NCBI RefSeq assembly: GCF_000331245.1
Contig: NZ_ANFZ01000006.1
Coordinates: forward strand, 372,001 to 436,000
Reading direction: 5' to 3'
Length of the DNA: 64,000 nucleotides
Source of the DNA: Blastomonas sp. AAP53
GTDB lineage: Bacteria > Pseudomonadota > Alphaproteobacteria > Sphingomonadales > Sphingomonadaceae
The notes beneath the pieces were generated by a model that had not been told where the DNA came from, did not search any database, and was given only the letters and a program-made list of their open reading frames with translations. Positions 52,315 through 62,192 of the stretch are shown here, piece by piece. The position numbers were made by a program, and so were the translations under genes. The stretch's first letter is position 1, and each line of letters begins with the position of its first letter.

Positions 52315-55300
52315 ATGAAGACATTTTCGCGTTTACGTGCTGGGGTCGCACCCGTAGTCGTCGGTTTTGTGCTCTTTTCGTCCATGCCAGCGCTCGCGCA
52401 GCAGACCGCTACGGATCGTGACGAGGCGGCAACCGAGCTTCCGCCAACTGCCGCTGCAGAAACCGAAGCTGCGATCGTGGTTACCGGCTCGCGTATTCGT
52501 CTGCCTGGGTTCGCCAGCACAGAACCGATCGTGACGGTCACGTCCGAATATGTTGAAGATCGCAACCTGACCAACATTGCCGACGCTCTCAACGAAATTC
52601 CCGGTTATCGCGGTTCGGTCACGCCCGACGGCGCGCAGGGTTCGTTTGGCCAGGGCGTCAACTTCATCAACGCGTTCGGACTGGGCTCGAACCGTTCGTT
52701 GACGCTGATCAACGGTCGCCGCGTGGTATCGTCCAACGTCGCCACCATTTTCGGCAATGCTGCTCCTGGAACACAGGTCGATCTCAACATCATTCCGACG
52801 ATTCTCGTTGACCGTGTTGACCGCGTGGCCATTGGCGGCGCACCTGTATACGGGTCTGACGCCATTGCTTCGACCGTCAACGTCATTCTGAAAAAGCGCT
52901 ACACCGGCCTCGATCTGCGTGCGACATCGGGCATCACCGAAGAAGGCGACAACTTCCGCATCAACGTCAGCGCCGCTGGCGGTATCGAACTGTTCGGTGG
53001 CCGGGGTAACCTGACGGCAGCTGTCCAATATGAAAAGGTGAACGGCGTTCTTGCCAATGCCCGCGACTTCCTGCGTGCCAGCCCTGGCTTCGCGACCAAC
53101 CCCTGCACCGTCGTTACGGCAGGCACCTGCACCACGGCCAACCTTGTCAGCACCATTCGCGGCCCTGCTGGTGCGACGATCGGCCTCAATGATGGCCGTG
53201 TGAATACCGGCATTGGTTTCAACAACAGCCAGACAGACGGTTTCCCCGGTTCGGTCCTGACGATCCGCAACGGCATTCCGTCGTTGTCGGTCAACGGCGT
53301 GATTGCCAATATCGGTGCCCTGCGCCCGCTAGACTTCAACGTGCAGTTCGCGCGCACGGGTGAACTGGTGCCCTTCAATCGCGGTACCCTGTTCGGCGGC
53401 CCGATCACGTCGGGGGCATCGCGTTCGTCCGCTGGCGATGGTTTCATCTTTGCCGACTTCAACCAGATCACCAGCGATGTCCGTCGTATTTCGGCCAATC
53501 TGTTCTTCAACTACGACGTGACTGACAATATCCGTTTCTTTGCCGAAGGCACGTTCTTCAACGGTCGTGGTAACGAACTCGTTCAGCAGCAGTCGTTCAA
53601 CTCGACGCTGTTCGGCGGCGGCAGCGGCGCGTTGACGTTCTCTGTCGACAACCCCTTCCTGACCGCTCAGGCGCGCAACCTGCTGGTGGCCAACGGCTAC
53701 CAGACGTTCCGCCTCAGCCGCGTCAACCTGGATTTGAATGACGGAACCGGTTCGTCTGACAACGACCTGTATCGCGGCGTCATCGGATTTGAAGGCGCAT
53801 TCAAGATCGGGGATCGTGACTTCAACTTCGAAGTTTCGGGTAACTATGGACGCAACAACTTCACGGACTTCGGGCAGGATATCAACCAGCAGAACTTCGT
53901 GAATGCCGTAAACGTGACGACGGTCAATGGGCAGATTGTCTGCACGGCCACGCCCGCGGTTCTTGCAACCCCAGGCTTCACGCCTATCGCGGACCCCAAC
54001 TGCCGCCCGTTGAACCTGTTTGGGCGCGGTGCACCTTCTGCAGAGGCTCTGGCCTATGTGATCCAGGACAATGTCGCGGAAAGCGTGCTGCAGCAGACGG
54101 TGATCAACGCCAACGTCGGCGGATCGCCATTCGACCTCTTCAACAACCCGATCGCTTTCAATATCGGTTATGAACACCGCGTTGAAGAAGCCACCTTCAC
54201 GCCGAGCGCCTTCCAGCAGGCTGGTCGTGGCCGGTCGGTTGCCATTGCCCCCAACGGCGGCAAGTACACCTTGAACGAAGTGTTTGGGGAACTGCTGGTA
54301 CCTTTCATCACGCCAAACAATGACTTCTTCATTCACAGCCTGGAAGGGTTCGCCCGCGGTCGTTACGTTGATAACACAGTCAATGGCGGGTTCTTCGCAT
54401 GGTCTGCTGGTGGCTCGATTTCGCCGATCCAGGACATCACGTTCCGCGGCAATTTCACGCGTTCGTTCCGTGCGCCATCGATCACGGAACTGTTCTCGCC
54501 GGTGACGAACACCTTCGTGACCGTTCCTGACCTGTGCTCGACCGGTAACATCAACGCGGGTCCTGTTCCCGTAACGCGTGCGCGCAACTGCAACGCGTTT
54601 CTTGACCGGTTCCCAGATGCAACCCCTCTGGCTGCAGCGGTGGCAACTGTGCCGGGCCGCAACGGTGGCAATCCCAATCTGGGCAATGAAGAGGCTGACA
54701 GCTATACCTTTGGTGTAGTCCTGCAGCCGCGCTTCATTCGCGGACTGTCGATTGCGGTCGACTACCTGGATGTGAAAATCAACAATCCGATCGCCAGCTT
54801 GACCGTGGCCCAGATCGCGTCGGGTTGCTTCGACAACGAAGCGTTTGACGCAAGCGATCCGGCGAATGGCAACAACTTCTGCTCGTTCATCCGCCGCGAT
54901 GCCAATGGTCAGGTACCGGCCGACCCCGCCAATCCGGCGGTGACTGCCGGCTTCGTCAACGGCCAGCGCATCTCCTTCAGCGGTATTCAGGGTGTCGTCG
55001 ACTACCAGACCTCGCTTGAAGGCATCGGCATTCCCGGACAGCTTGGTCTGGGTGGTGACGTGTTCTACGTCCGTCGCCGGATCAACGACATCACCGGCGT
55101 GGCACCGTCTCGCACGGACGGCACCAATGCAACCGGGACGAACGATCCTGAATGGCAGGGCCAGTTCCGGTTCCGTTACACGAACAACGGGTTCGGGTTC
55201 ATCACAAACGTGAACTATACCGGTGAACTCCTGACCTCACGTTTCAACCGTGGTCCTTCGCCGAACGACACGCGTGAATTCGACCAGTACAAGGATTTTG

Positions 55301-55473
55301 TCACGGTCGATGCCAGTGTGTTCGTCACGACGCCGGACGACTTCCGTCTGACCCTGTCGGTGACCAACCTGACGAACCGCGTGGGTCAGGAATATTTCGG
55401 CGTGATCATCCCCGCGTCCATCAACGACCGCTTCGGTCGCCGCTTTGCAGTGAGCGTTCAGAAGCAGTTCTGA
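52315..55473 (+). CDS. TonB-dependent receptor
   Basis: 1052 residues from ATG 52315. Signal peptide ends PALAQQ. Plug domain begins near AIVVTGSRIRLPGFAST, with NIADALNEIPGYRGS and GARPVYGSDAIASTVN-like segments; a 22-strand barrel follows, ending in an aromatic (VQKQF). Belongs to the sphingomonad/Xanthomonas-type large receptors with VVTGSRI plug starts. Imports a substrate such as a saccharide, siderophore or other large molecule across the outer membrane using TonB; the substrate cannot be told. Codon use suggests high expression. The 229-base leader region (52086-52314) holds no gene and no promoter I can support. Confidence 0.93.
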   Translation: MKTFSRLRAGVAPVVVGFVLFSSMPALAQQTATDRDEAATELPPTAAAETEAAIVVTGSRIRLPGFASTEPIVTVTSEYVEDRNLTNIADALNEIPGYRGSVTPDGAQGSFGQGVNFINAFGLGSNRSLTLINGRRVVSSNVATIFGNAAPGTQVDLNIIPTILVDRVDRVAIGGAPVYGSDAIASTVNVILKKRYTGLDLRATSGITEEGDNFRINVSAAGGIELFGGRGNLTAAVQYEKVNGVLANARDFLRASPGFATNPCTVVTAGTCTTANLVSTIRGPAGATIGLNDGRVNTGIGFNNSQTDGFPGSVLTIRNGIPSLSVNGVIANIGALRPLDFNVQFARTGELVPFNRGTLFGGPITSGASRSSAGDGFIFADFNQITSDVRRISANLFFNYDVTDNIRFFAEGTFFNGRGNELVQQQSFNSTLFGGGSGALTFSVDNPFLTAQARNLLVANGYQTFRLSRVNLDLNDGTGSSDNDLYRGVIGFEGAFKIGDRDFNFEVSGNYGRNNFTDFGQDINQQNFVNAVNVTTVNGQIVCTATPAVLATPGFTPIADPNCRPLNLFGRGAPSAEALAYVIQDNVAESVLQQTVINANVGGSPFDLFNNPIAFNIGYEHRVEEATFTPSAFQQAGRGRSVAIAPNGGKYTLNEVFGELLVPFITPNNDFFIHSLEGFARGRYVDNTVNGGFFAWSAGGSISPIQDITFRGNFTRSFRAPSITELFSPVTNTFVTVPDLCSTGNINAGPVPVTRARNCNAFLDRFPDATPLAAAVATVPGRNGGNPNLGNEEADSYTFGVVLQPRFIRGLSIAVDYLDVKINNPIASLTVAQIASGCFDNEAFDASDPANGNNFCSFIRRDANGQVPADPANPAVTAGFVNGQRISFSGIQGVVDYQTSLEGIGIPGQLGLGGDVFYVRRRINDITGVAPSRTDGTNATGTNDPEWQGQFRFRYTNNGFGFITNVNYTGELLTSRFNRGPSPNDTREFDQYKDFVTVDASVFVTTPDDFRLTLSVTNLTNRVGQEYFGVIIPASINDRFGRRFAVSVQKQF

Positions 55474-55494
55474 TCGGAATATCGATCAAAAAAA

Positions 55495-55526
55495 GGCGGC
55501 GCTCCTTTGGGGGCGCCGCCTTTCTT
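55495..55526 (+). terminator. Intrinsic terminator after the first TonB receptor
   Basis: GGCGGCGC and GCGCCGCC form a strong stem around a TCCTTTGGGG loop region, with an A-run before and TTTCTT after. It sits 22 bases after the receptor stop and may also serve the convergent gene ending at 55567. Confidence 0.85.
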
Positions 55527-55566
55527 GTGTTTTTGTCAGCGGCCCTTGGTCCGCTGGGCCGACTGG

Positions 55567-56115
55567 CTATTCCACGCGCTTGGCACGGACCGAACGCGTG
55601 TTGCGAACCTTCAGAAAATATCCGCCCAGCGCCCCGACCTTGATTTCGACCGCATCGCCCACGGCTGGGTTGGTCGACAGGGTTTCTGTCGTCTGCCAGA
55701 CCGCACCTTCGGGAATGGCGATGTTCCACCGGCCACCTCCGGCGCGGCCAACGGCCTTGATCGTGGTGACGAGTGTCTTGTCCGCCTCACTGTCATTGTC
55801 CTTGCCGCCGAAGATCGACAGGTCAGGCAGGCGGAAACCGAACAATGACCGCTTGGTCTTCTCGACCTCCTTGTCCTCGACCACGAGGATCTGCTTGGTA
55901 TCGACTGCGGCCGACAACTTCGCAGCAGCAGAATCGTAACATGCCAGCCGTAGCGTGGCATCGCCGATGGTGCGGCATGACTCCAGCGCGACGAACAACT
56001 CGGGGCTGGGGGGCGGGGCTGGCTTGTTGCGACCTTGCGCCAGCGCAGGTGCGCTGACCGCCATGGCTGCAAGCACGGCAGCGCAGAGGATGGGCATGTG
56101 GTTTCCGTGCAACAT
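55567..56115 (-). CDS. Hypothetical secreted protein
   Basis: 182 residues from ATG 56115, with AAGGGTG seven bases upstream. The signal peptide ends PALAQG. The mature N terminus has SCRTIGDATLRLACYDSAA, a short Cys-pair motif (C-x-x-I-x-D-x-x-R-L-A-C-Y-D) found in many exported proteobacterial proteins. The rest is a beta-rich domain (KTLVTTIKAVGRAGGGRW, GDAVEIKVGALGGYFLKV) that looks like an SH3/OB-type barrel. Function unknown. It is divergent from the second receptor and convergent with the first. Confidence 0.7.
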   Translation of the reverse strand: MLHGNHMPILCAAVLAAMAVSAPALAQGRNKPAPPPSPELFVALESCRTIGDATLRLACYDSAAAKLSAAVDTKQILVVEDKEVEKTKRSLFGFRLPDLSIFGGKDNDSEADKTLVTTIKAVGRAGGGRWNIAIPEGAVWQTTETLSTNPAVGDAVEIKVGALGGYFLKVRNTRSVRAKRVE

Positions 56116-56425
56116 CAAATTTCACCCTTCAGGACTGGTGCGTAGCGCCTTCTCTTTATCCAAGGTGGCCGAAACGGGAAATGGTTTTCGGCGACTGGCC
56201 AGATATCTCCCAGGCCTCGCACAGCGGATCGCAGGCAACCAGCTCCACTATGATGCGCGTGTGACCTTTTTGCTACAGCCTTGGGAAAAGCGAAGGATTT
56301 CCACGCGCCAAGGTTGCGTCATTCCAAAAATATCGCGTAGACCGGCACCATGGTAGGGCAAAAAACCCGCCTGAACTGGGTTTAGCTGTGCCAGGTAGGC
56401 GCAGCGATCAAGGGGAAATTTCCAG
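56116..56425. other. 310-base divergent intergenic region upstream of the second TonB receptor
   Basis: No gene is visible. It probably contains promoters for the secreted protein (minus) and the receptor (plus). A small hairpin, AAACCC and GGGTTT with a nine-base loop, lies at 56363-56383, forty bases before the receptor start. A good ribosome site (AAGGGGAAA) precedes the receptor ATG. I cannot assign -35/-10 boxes with confidence. Confidence 0.5.
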
Positions 56426-59365
56426 ATGAAAACACAATTTAAGCTCGGCTTGCTTGGCACAAGCCTTTTTGTTGGCGCTGCAACGCTGGCCACCCCGGCC
56501 TTCGCTCAAGAGCAGAGCCAGGAGCAGGAGCAGGGCAGCGCCACTGCGGAAGCCACCATCGTCGTTACCGGTTCGCTGATTTCGAACCCGAACCTCGACC
56601 GTTCCGCTCCCGTCAGCGTTGTGACGTCCGAAGAGCTCGATCTTCGTCAGACCAACACGGCTGAACAGTTCCTTCGCGAACTGCCCAGCGCCGTTCCCAG
56701 CATCGGTTCGGCTGTTAACAACGGCAATGGTGGTGCTTCGTTCGTCAACCTTCGCGGTGTCGGCAGCCAGCGCAACCTGGTGCTGCTCGACGGTCGTCGC
56801 GTCGCTCCGGCTGACTCGACCGGCCGCGTCGACTTGAACAACATTCCGCTCGCTGTCATCGAGCGTACCGACATCCTGACCGGCGGTGCGACCACCACTT
56901 ATGGTGCTGATGCTGTCTCGGGCGTTATCAACTTCGTCACGAAGCGCGATTTCTCGGGTATCGAAGCCAATCTCGGCCAGCAGATCACCGAGCGTGGTGA
57001 CGGCAACGTCTTCCGTGCCGACCTGACCATCGGTGCGAACTTCGATGATGGACGCGGTAACGCCGTGTTCAGCGTCGGCTACCAGGAAGCGGATGCCGTT
57101 TTCCAGGGCTCGCGTGACTTCTCGCTGTTCAACGTCAGCTCGGTTACCGGCCAGCCCGGTGGTTCCTCGGCCGCCGTGCCCGCCGTGATCATCGGCCCCG
57201 GCATTCCGGGCAACCAGATCAACGAAGCTGGCACCGACGTGACTGCATTTGATCGTCCGTTCAACTTCAACCCGTTCAACATTTTCCAGACGCCGTTCGA
57301 GCGCTACAGCATGTATGGTGCTGCACGTTACGAAATCAGCGATGCCGTTGAAGTGTTCACGCGCGGCATGTTCTCCAAGAACTCCGTCAAGACGATCATC
57401 GCTCCGGGCGGATCGTTCTTCAACACCTATCGCGTCAACTTGAACAACCCGTTCATTCCCGATGCCATCGCCCAGCGTTTTGCCAATGGCCTTGGTCTGA
57501 CGGCAGCTCAGTTCGCTGCAGCCCGCACTTCGCAGTTCGGTCCGACCCTGCCCGATGGCACGGCCAACCCGAACTATGTCGAGTTCAGCACCCAGGTTCG
57601 TCGCCGGACGACTGAAGCCGGTACGCGCGACAGCGAGTTCACGACCACGTACTTCGATTACATGCTTGGTCTCCGCGGTGGCATCACCGACACCATCAAC
57701 TGGGAAGTTTCCGGTAGCTATGGTGAAAGTGAGCGTATCCAGAGCCAGACCGGCTTCGCGCGTTTGACGACTCTGTCGCAGGCCATGTTGAGCCTGCCCA
57801 ATGGCCAGTGCGTCAACCCCGCAAATGGTTGCGTACCCATCGATCTGTTCGGTCCGCAGGGATCGATTACGCCTGAGATGGTTGCCTTCTCGTTCTCCGG
57901 CGAACAGACCGTTATCGACCGTTCGTCGCTGGCGCAGGCCCAGGGCGTCATCACCGGTGATTTCGGTTGGGGCTTCTCGGAAACGCCAATCAGCTTCGCT
58001 ATGGGTGGCGAATATCGCCGGTTCACTGCGCAGCGTCGCAGCGATGATGCGTCGAAGTTGCCCGGTGAAGTCGTTGGTGGTGGCGGTGCCGCTCCAGACA
58101 TCGACGGTGCCTATGACGTCTATGATGGCTTTGGTGAAGTTGTCATTCCGTTGATCGAAAACCGCCCGTTCTTTGAAAGCCTGGTGCTTGAAGCCGGTGC
58201 GCGTTACTCGGATTACTCGACTGCAGGTGGCGAGTTCACCTGGAAGGTCGGCGGTAACTGGTCGCCGGTCCAGGACCTGTCGATCCGTGGTAACTACCAG
58301 CGTTCGTCGCGTGCGCCGAACATTGGTGAACTGTTCGTTCCTGTCACCACCGGCCTTGACAACCTTTCGACCGATCCGTGCCAGGGTTCGGCGCCGGTTG
58401 GCAACGCACAGCTTGCAGCGGTTTGTATTGCCCAGGGTGCACCTGCCGCAATCGTCAATGCTGGTGGTATTCTTCCGCCGGCAGCTGGCCAGATCAACAC
58501 AACTGGTGGTGGCAACCCGAACCTCGGCGTTGAAACTGCCACGACCTGGACGGTCGGTGCAGTTCTGACCCCGTCGGCAATCCCGGGCTTCTCGTTGACT
58601 GTTGATTACTTCAACATCAAGGTTGCAGACGCCATCTCGTCGCCGGCGATCGGTGACATCATCGGTGGTTGCTACAGCAGCGGAAACCTGAGCTTTGCGA
58701 ATAACCCGCTTTGCCAGCTGATCGAACGTAGCGCCTTTACCGGTGGTCTCGACGGTTCGCCGAACGAAGTCCGTGGTCTGCTGCTGCAGGCTTCGAACCT
58801 TGGTCTGATCAAAACCGACGGTATCGACGTGAGCCTGCGTTACAACACGCAGATCACTGACGACATCGGCATCAATCTGTCGTTCGACGGTACCTGGACC
58901 AACAAGAACACCTTCCAGGCGTTCCCGGGTGCTATCAACCGTGATTGCGTCGGCTTCTACAGCGTCAACTGCGCATCGATCCAGCCTGAGTTTGCCTGGA
59001 CCCAGCGTACCAGCTTCCTGTTCGGTGATGACTTCACCGCATCGGTTCTGTGGCGCTATATCGACGCAGTGGAACTGGAGCCCGAGTTCGTGGGTGACTT
59101 CCTCGGCGGAAATGGCCGCCCGGCTGTTGGTGAATTCTCTGACTTCACCTCGATCCCTGCCGAGCATTACTTCGACCTGTCGCTCCGTTGGAATGTTGTC
59201 GACAACGTTCAGCTGACCTTCCTGGTTCAGAACGTGCTGGACAACCAGCCGAAGGTTGTTGGTTCCGACATCGGTTCGACCGCATTCAACAGCGGTAACG
59301 TCTTCCCGTCGACCTATGACGCTCTGGGTCGTCGTTATGCTGCTGCTGTGAAGTTCCGCTTCTGA
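56426..59365 (+). CDS. TonB-dependent receptor
   Basis: 979 residues. Signal peptide ends TPAFAQE, followed by a Gln/Glu-rich linker and the plug (TIVVTGSLISNPNLDRSAP, TAEQFLRELPSAVPSIGSA, RGVGSQRNLVLLDGRRVAP). The barrel ends with the aromatic AAVKFRF. Same general class as the first receptor but clearly a distinct paralogue. Codon use is biased to Cgt/Ggt/Gtt and Aac/Ttc codons, the pattern of highly expressed genes. The substrate is unknown. A long stem-loop and a small secreted protein gene follow. Confidence 0.95.
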   Translation: MKTQFKLGLLGTSLFVGAATLATPAFAQEQSQEQEQGSATAEATIVVTGSLISNPNLDRSAPVSVVTSEELDLRQTNTAEQFLRELPSAVPSIGSAVNNGNGGASFVNLRGVGSQRNLVLLDGRRVAPADSTGRVDLNNIPLAVIERTDILTGGATTTYGADAVSGVINFVTKRDFSGIEANLGQQITERGDGNVFRADLTIGANFDDGRGNAVFSVGYQEADAVFQGSRDFSLFNVSSVTGQPGGSSAAVPAVIIGPGIPGNQINEAGTDVTAFDRPFNFNPFNIFQTPFERYSMYGAARYEISDAVEVFTRGMFSKNSVKTIIAPGGSFFNTYRVNLNNPFIPDAIAQRFANGLGLTAAQFAAARTSQFGPTLPDGTANPNYVEFSTQVRRRTTEAGTRDSEFTTTYFDYMLGLRGGITDTINWEVSGSYGESERIQSQTGFARLTTLSQAMLSLPNGQCVNPANGCVPIDLFGPQGSITPEMVAFSFSGEQTVIDRSSLAQAQGVITGDFGWGFSETPISFAMGGEYRRFTAQRRSDDASKLPGEVVGGGGAAPDIDGAYDVYDGFGEVVIPLIENRPFFESLVLEAGARYSDYSTAGGEFTWKVGGNWSPVQDLSIRGNYQRSSRAPNIGELFVPVTTGLDNLSTDPCQGSAPVGNAQLAAVCIAQGAPAAIVNAGGILPPAAGQINTTGGGNPNLGVETATTWTVGAVLTPSAIPGFSLTVDYFNIKVADAISSPAIGDIIGGCYSSGNLSFANNPLCQLIERSAFTGGLDGSPNEVRGLLLQASNLGLIKTDGIDVSLRYNTQITDDIGINLSFDGTWTNKNTFQAFPGAINRDCVGFYSVNCASIQPEFAWTQRTSFLFGDDFTASVLWRYIDAVELEPEFVGDFLGGNGRPAVGEFSDFTSIPAEHYFDLSLRWNVVDNVQLTFLVQNVLDNQPKVVGSDIGSTAFNSGNVFPSTYDALGRRYAAAVKFRF

Positions 59366-59369
59366 TCCA

Positions 59370-59403
59370 TTCGGCCGCCTGCATGCGAGTGCAGGCGGCC
59401 GAA
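59370..59403 (+). terminator. Strong stem-loop after the second TonB receptor
   Basis: A perfect 14-base-pair stem (TTCGGCCGCCTGCA with TGCAGGCGGCCGAA) and a six-base loop, four bases after the receptor stop. Only TTGTCG follows, so it may stabilise the receptor message or partly terminate, and allow lower expression of the small gene behind it. Confidence 0.65.
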
Positions 59404-59426
59404 TTGTCGTAGAAAGGATTCCGGAT

Positions 59427-59726
59427 ATGCCCAACCACTCGAAAATTCTCCTCGCCAGCCTCTTGTCTGTCTCTTTGTTCTCGCCCGCGATGGCTCAGGA
59501 CCAAAAGGCAGCCAAGGTAGAGGCGAAGGCCACATCTAACGCGGTTTTGGACAAGAATGATCCTGACTACGTGAAATGTCGCCGAGAACCCATTTTGGGT
59601 TCGCGGGCAAAATTCCGGAAAATATGTCTGACCAATCGGGAGTGGGAGGCCACTGCGCGTGAAGGTAACCGGGTTACAGATGACCTTATTACCAACATGC
59701 GTGCTCAATCGACCAGTGGTAGCTAA
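59427..59726 (+). CDS. Small secreted protein
   Basis: 99 residues; AAAGGA before the ATG. The signal peptide ends AMAQD. The mature part is short and charged: NDPDYVKCRREPILGSRAKF then RKICLTNREWEATAREGN, with two Cys likely forming one disulfide. Similar small exported proteins are common in sphingomonads with no known function. It lies behind the second receptor, separated by the stem-loop, and is followed by an intrinsic terminator. Confidence 0.75.
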   Translation: MPNHSKILLASLLSVSLFSPAMAQDQKAAKVEAKATSNAVLDKNDPDYVKCRREPILGSRAKFRKICLTNREWEATAREGNRVTDDLITNMRAQSTSGS

Positions 59727-59779
59727 CAGCTGTCTTGCCGGTTTATTTGCTTTTCAGAACATGTATTGGTATTGAATTG

Positions 59780-59812
59780 GCGGGTGGATCTTTGGATCCG
59801 CTCGCTTTTTTT
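59780..59812 (+). terminator. Intrinsic terminator
   Basis: An eleven-base-pair stem (GCGGGTGGATC with GATCCGCTCGC, two G-T pairs), a four-base loop and seven Ts. It ends the receptor plus small secreted protein unit and separates it from the convergent ruvB gene. The remaining 100 bases to ruvB hold nothing I can identify. Confidence 0.9.
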
Positions 59813-59912
59813 ATGACTTCGCGCCTCGATCGAAGGACGCTGCCTTCTCTGCAGCCTTGGCAGGCGCTAGGTGAAATCCCCTAGATCGGCGAAGGCGCCT
59901 GACAACAGGCCG

Positions 59913-60935
59913 TCACAGGTCGAACAGCCCTTCCTGTGCCCCTTCGGGTGGGTTGAGGCCCAGATGCTTCCATCCGCGCGCATTCAGGCAGCGACCGCGT
60001 GCGGTGCGGGCGATGAGGCCCAGCTGGATCAGATACGGCTCGATCACGTCCTCGATGGTGTCGCGCGGCTCCGACAAGCCGGCGGCCAGCGTTTCCACGC
60101 CCACCGGCCCGCCGCGATAGATATCCGCGATCATCATCAGATAGCGCCGGTCCATGGCGTCCAGCCCCAGCTTGTCGACCTCCAGCCGGGTGAGTGCGGC
60201 GTCTGCTGCGAGCGCGTCGACGGTGGGTTGTCCTGCAACATTGGCGAAATCGCGCACCCGGCGCAGCAGCCGTCCAGCCACACGGGGAGTGCCGCGTGCG
60301 CGCCGCGCAATCTCGGTGGCGCCATCGGCGGCGATGCCTAGCCCGAGCAGGCGCGCGGCGCGGGTGACGACCGCTTCCAACTCAGCGACCGTATAGAAAT
60401 TGAGCCGCACCGGAATGCCGAACCGGTCGCGCAACGGCGTCGTCAGCAACCCCTGGCGCGTCGTCGCACCGATCAATGTGAACGCGGGCAGGTCGATCCG
60501 CACGCTGCGCGCGCTCGGGCCTTCGCCGATGATCAGATCGAGCGCGCGGTCTTCCATCGCGGGGTAGAGCACCTCCTCGACCACCGGATTGAGCCGGTGG
60601 ATCTCGTCGATGAACAGCACATCGCCTTCTTCGAGATTGGTGAGCAGCGCGGCAAGGTCGCCCGATTTTGCGATCACCGGGCCCGACGTCGCGCGAAAGC
60701 CCACGCCCATCTCGCGCGCGATGATCTGCGCCAGCGTCGTCTTGCCAAGACCGGGCGGGCCGAACAGCAGCACATGGTCGAGCGCCTCGGACCGGCCACG
60801 CGCGGCCTCGATAAACACGCGCAGGTTATCGCGCGCCGCCGCCTGGCCGATAAACTCAGCCAGCGTCTTGGGGCGCAGCGCGGCATCCTGATCTTCGGGG
60901 ATGCGGTCCGGGGTGAGCAGGCGGTCTGTGGTCAT
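59913..60935 (-). CDS. ruvB: Holliday junction branch migration helicase RuvB
   Basis: 340 residues. AAA+ ATPase: [12 protein letters not shown], Walker [14 protein letters not shown], Walker [12 protein letters not shown], sensor 1 [18 protein letters not shown], and the C-terminal winged helix ([23 protein letters not shown] split). Drives branch migration with RuvA. It is separated from ruvA by a toxin-antitoxin pair and a secreted-protein gene, an unusual interruption. Its start is nine bases after the parE stop, so it probably depends on transcription through the TA pair. Confidence 0.97.
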   Translation of the reverse strand: MTTDRLLTPDRIPEDQDAALRPKTLAEFIGQAAARDNLRVFIEAARGRSEALDHVLLFGPPGLGKTTLAQIIAREMGVGFRATSGPVIAKSGDLAALLTNLEEGDVLFIDEIHRLNPVVEEVLYPAMEDRALDLIIGEGPSARSVRIDLPAFTLIGATTRQGLLTTPLRDRFGIPVRLNFYTVAELEAVVTRAARLLGLGIAADGATEIARRARGTPRVAGRLLRRVRDFANVAGQPTVDALAADAALTRLEVDKLGLDAMDRRYLMMIADIYRGGPVGVETLAAGLSEPRDTIEDVIEPYLIQLGLIARTARGRCLNARGWKHLGLNPPEGAQEGLFDL

Positions 60936-60944
60936 ATCAGCTTT

Positions 60945-61235
60945 TCAACGCGGAATTGAGGTCGCGGGGGCGTGGTGGATGACGCGGACGATAACCACGA
61001 CACCACCTTCAATGATATAGAATATTCGATGCCGACGATGCACCAGGCAGCGAACGCCGGTGCCAAGCTCGGGCTTGGGTACGCCTACATGGGGGTGCTG
61101 TGCGAGGCGATCGAAAGCGTGGTCAAAACCCAGAAAATACGCATCGGCTGTGTCAGGACCGAAGTGTTCAAGACTGAAGAGACGAATTTCAACCAGGTCC
61201 TGCCGCGCCTCTGGGCTGATATCCAGTTCAGCCAC
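60945..61235 (-). CDS. parE: ParE/RelE-type toxin
   Basis: 96 residues starting with GTG. RelE/ParE fold: LDISPEARQDLVEIRLFSLEHFG helix pair, then GTGVRCLVHRRHRIFYII and VVIVRVIHHA, the typical core with an Arg and His-rich strand and a terminal H. Likely a gyrase-directed or ribosome-directed toxin neutralised by the ParD protein whose gene overlaps upstream by eight bases. Confidence 0.9.
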   Translation of the reverse strand: MAELDISPEARQDLVEIRLFSLEHFGPDTADAYFLGFDHAFDRLAQHPHVGVPKPELGTGVRCLVHRRHRIFYIIEGGVVVIVRVIHHAPATSIPR

Positions 61236-61479
61236 GATTTGCGGGGTACTCAGTCATGATTTCCCGCAGCACGTCCTTGGGATTCTGACTCAACCGCCCT
61301 GAGGCGTGCCCCTCGTCGATCATTGCCTTGAGCCATTCAGCTTCGCCTTCCGACTGCTCTTGATCCCGGCGAAGCAGGTCACGCACATAGTCGGCTGCAT
61401 CGGCGTACTGGCCCAGCGCAACGCGCTCGTCGATCCACTGCTTCAGGTCAGGCGATACCGAGATGGTCATATCCGTCAT
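61228..61479 (-). CDS. parD: ParD-type antitoxin
   Basis: 83 residues. N-terminal ribbon-helix-helix (TISVSPDLKQWIDERVALGQ then YADAADYVRDLLRRDQ), followed by an extended toxin-binding tail (EAEWLKAMIDEGHASGR). Antitoxin first, toxin second, with an eight-base overlap, is the classical order. It probably represses its own promoter in the 68 bases upstream. Confidence 0.92.
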   Translation of the reverse strand: MTDMTISVSPDLKQWIDERVALGQYADAADYVRDLLRRDQEQSEGEAEWLKAMIDEGHASGRLSQNPKDVLREIMTEYPANRG

Positions 61480-61547
61480 GGGCGAAATTATAGACGATCA
61501 CCGGATCAAGTCCAGCGGTGGCGCTTCACCGCGCCGCTATGGATTGT

Positions 61548-62192
61548 TTAATGCTGCGGGGGAAGGCCAGACGGTGGCGTCTGCCTTCTTGTCTCCATGT
61601 CATCGAGATTCCGTCTGATCGCAGCATTGGTTTCATCCAAATTGCGCGCCAAGGCCTCAGCATCAATCTTGAATGGGACCCATTTTGCATTGTGGTCCAA
61701 GGGCCTTGGGGTGCCGCGCGCGACCAAACCACGGGACAACGACTCCGGCCCTTTGTTCCAATCCCTGTCTTCGGCTCGCTGGAACAGCAAGGGCGTGAAA
61801 GAGAAAGTCTTGGTCGGCTGCCGACTAGCATTGCCTGTGATGAATCCCGTCAGCACGCCATCTTCTGAGTTGTGATCGTCTGACCACATCTCGACCCAGG
61901 TATCGCACATTGAGGTAAGCCTCAATTTGATCTCGATTGTGCTGCCGACGGGAATACCGCGCACGGCTTCTAAAGTCGTTGCTCGGAGGCCTTGTATCTC
62001 CTGCTTCGCAGCCGAGTGCAGAGCCTTATCCACCCTAACCTTCAGTACGACGGCGCCGCCGGGGACATGTTCAGGAGCCTGGTTCGCCACAACCGAACGG
62101 TAGGCCGCTGGCGATGAGCATGCGGAGGCAGGCGTTGCTAAGACCGCACCCAAGCCTAGGCTAAAGGTGAGCAGCCACAGCTTGCCAACCAT
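61548..62192 (-). CDS. Hypothetical secreted protein inserted after ruvA
   Basis: 214 residues from ATG 62192, whose A is the last base of the ruvA stop (TGATG); a GTG one codon earlier is also possible. The signal peptide ends PASACSS. Mature blocks include VVANQAPEHVPGGAVVLKV, IPVGSTIEIKLRL and SMCDTWVEMW; the C-terminal 60 residues are helical and polar. I do not recognise the family. Two Cys in the mature part may pair. Although coupled to ruvA, an exported protein has no obvious link with recombination, so the coupling may be accidental after insertion. Confidence 0.7.
   Translation of the reverse strand: MVGKLWLLTFSLGLGAVLATPASACSSPAAYRSVVANQAPEHVPGGAVVLKVRVDKALHSAAKQEIQGLRATTLEAVRGIPVGSTIEIKLRLTSMCDTWVEMWSDDHNSEDGVLTGFITGNASRQPTKTFSFTPLLFQRAEDRDWNKGPESLSRGLVARGTPRPLDHNAKWVPFKIDAEALARNLDETNAAIRRNLDDMETRRQTPPSGLPPQH

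Noticed and set aside
56408-59434. A 1008-codon open frame on the minus strand opposite the second TonB receptor
   Set aside because: It is the antisense shadow of a receptor with clear motifs and signal peptide; the translated sequence has no fold-like pattern and arises from the receptor's codon bias.
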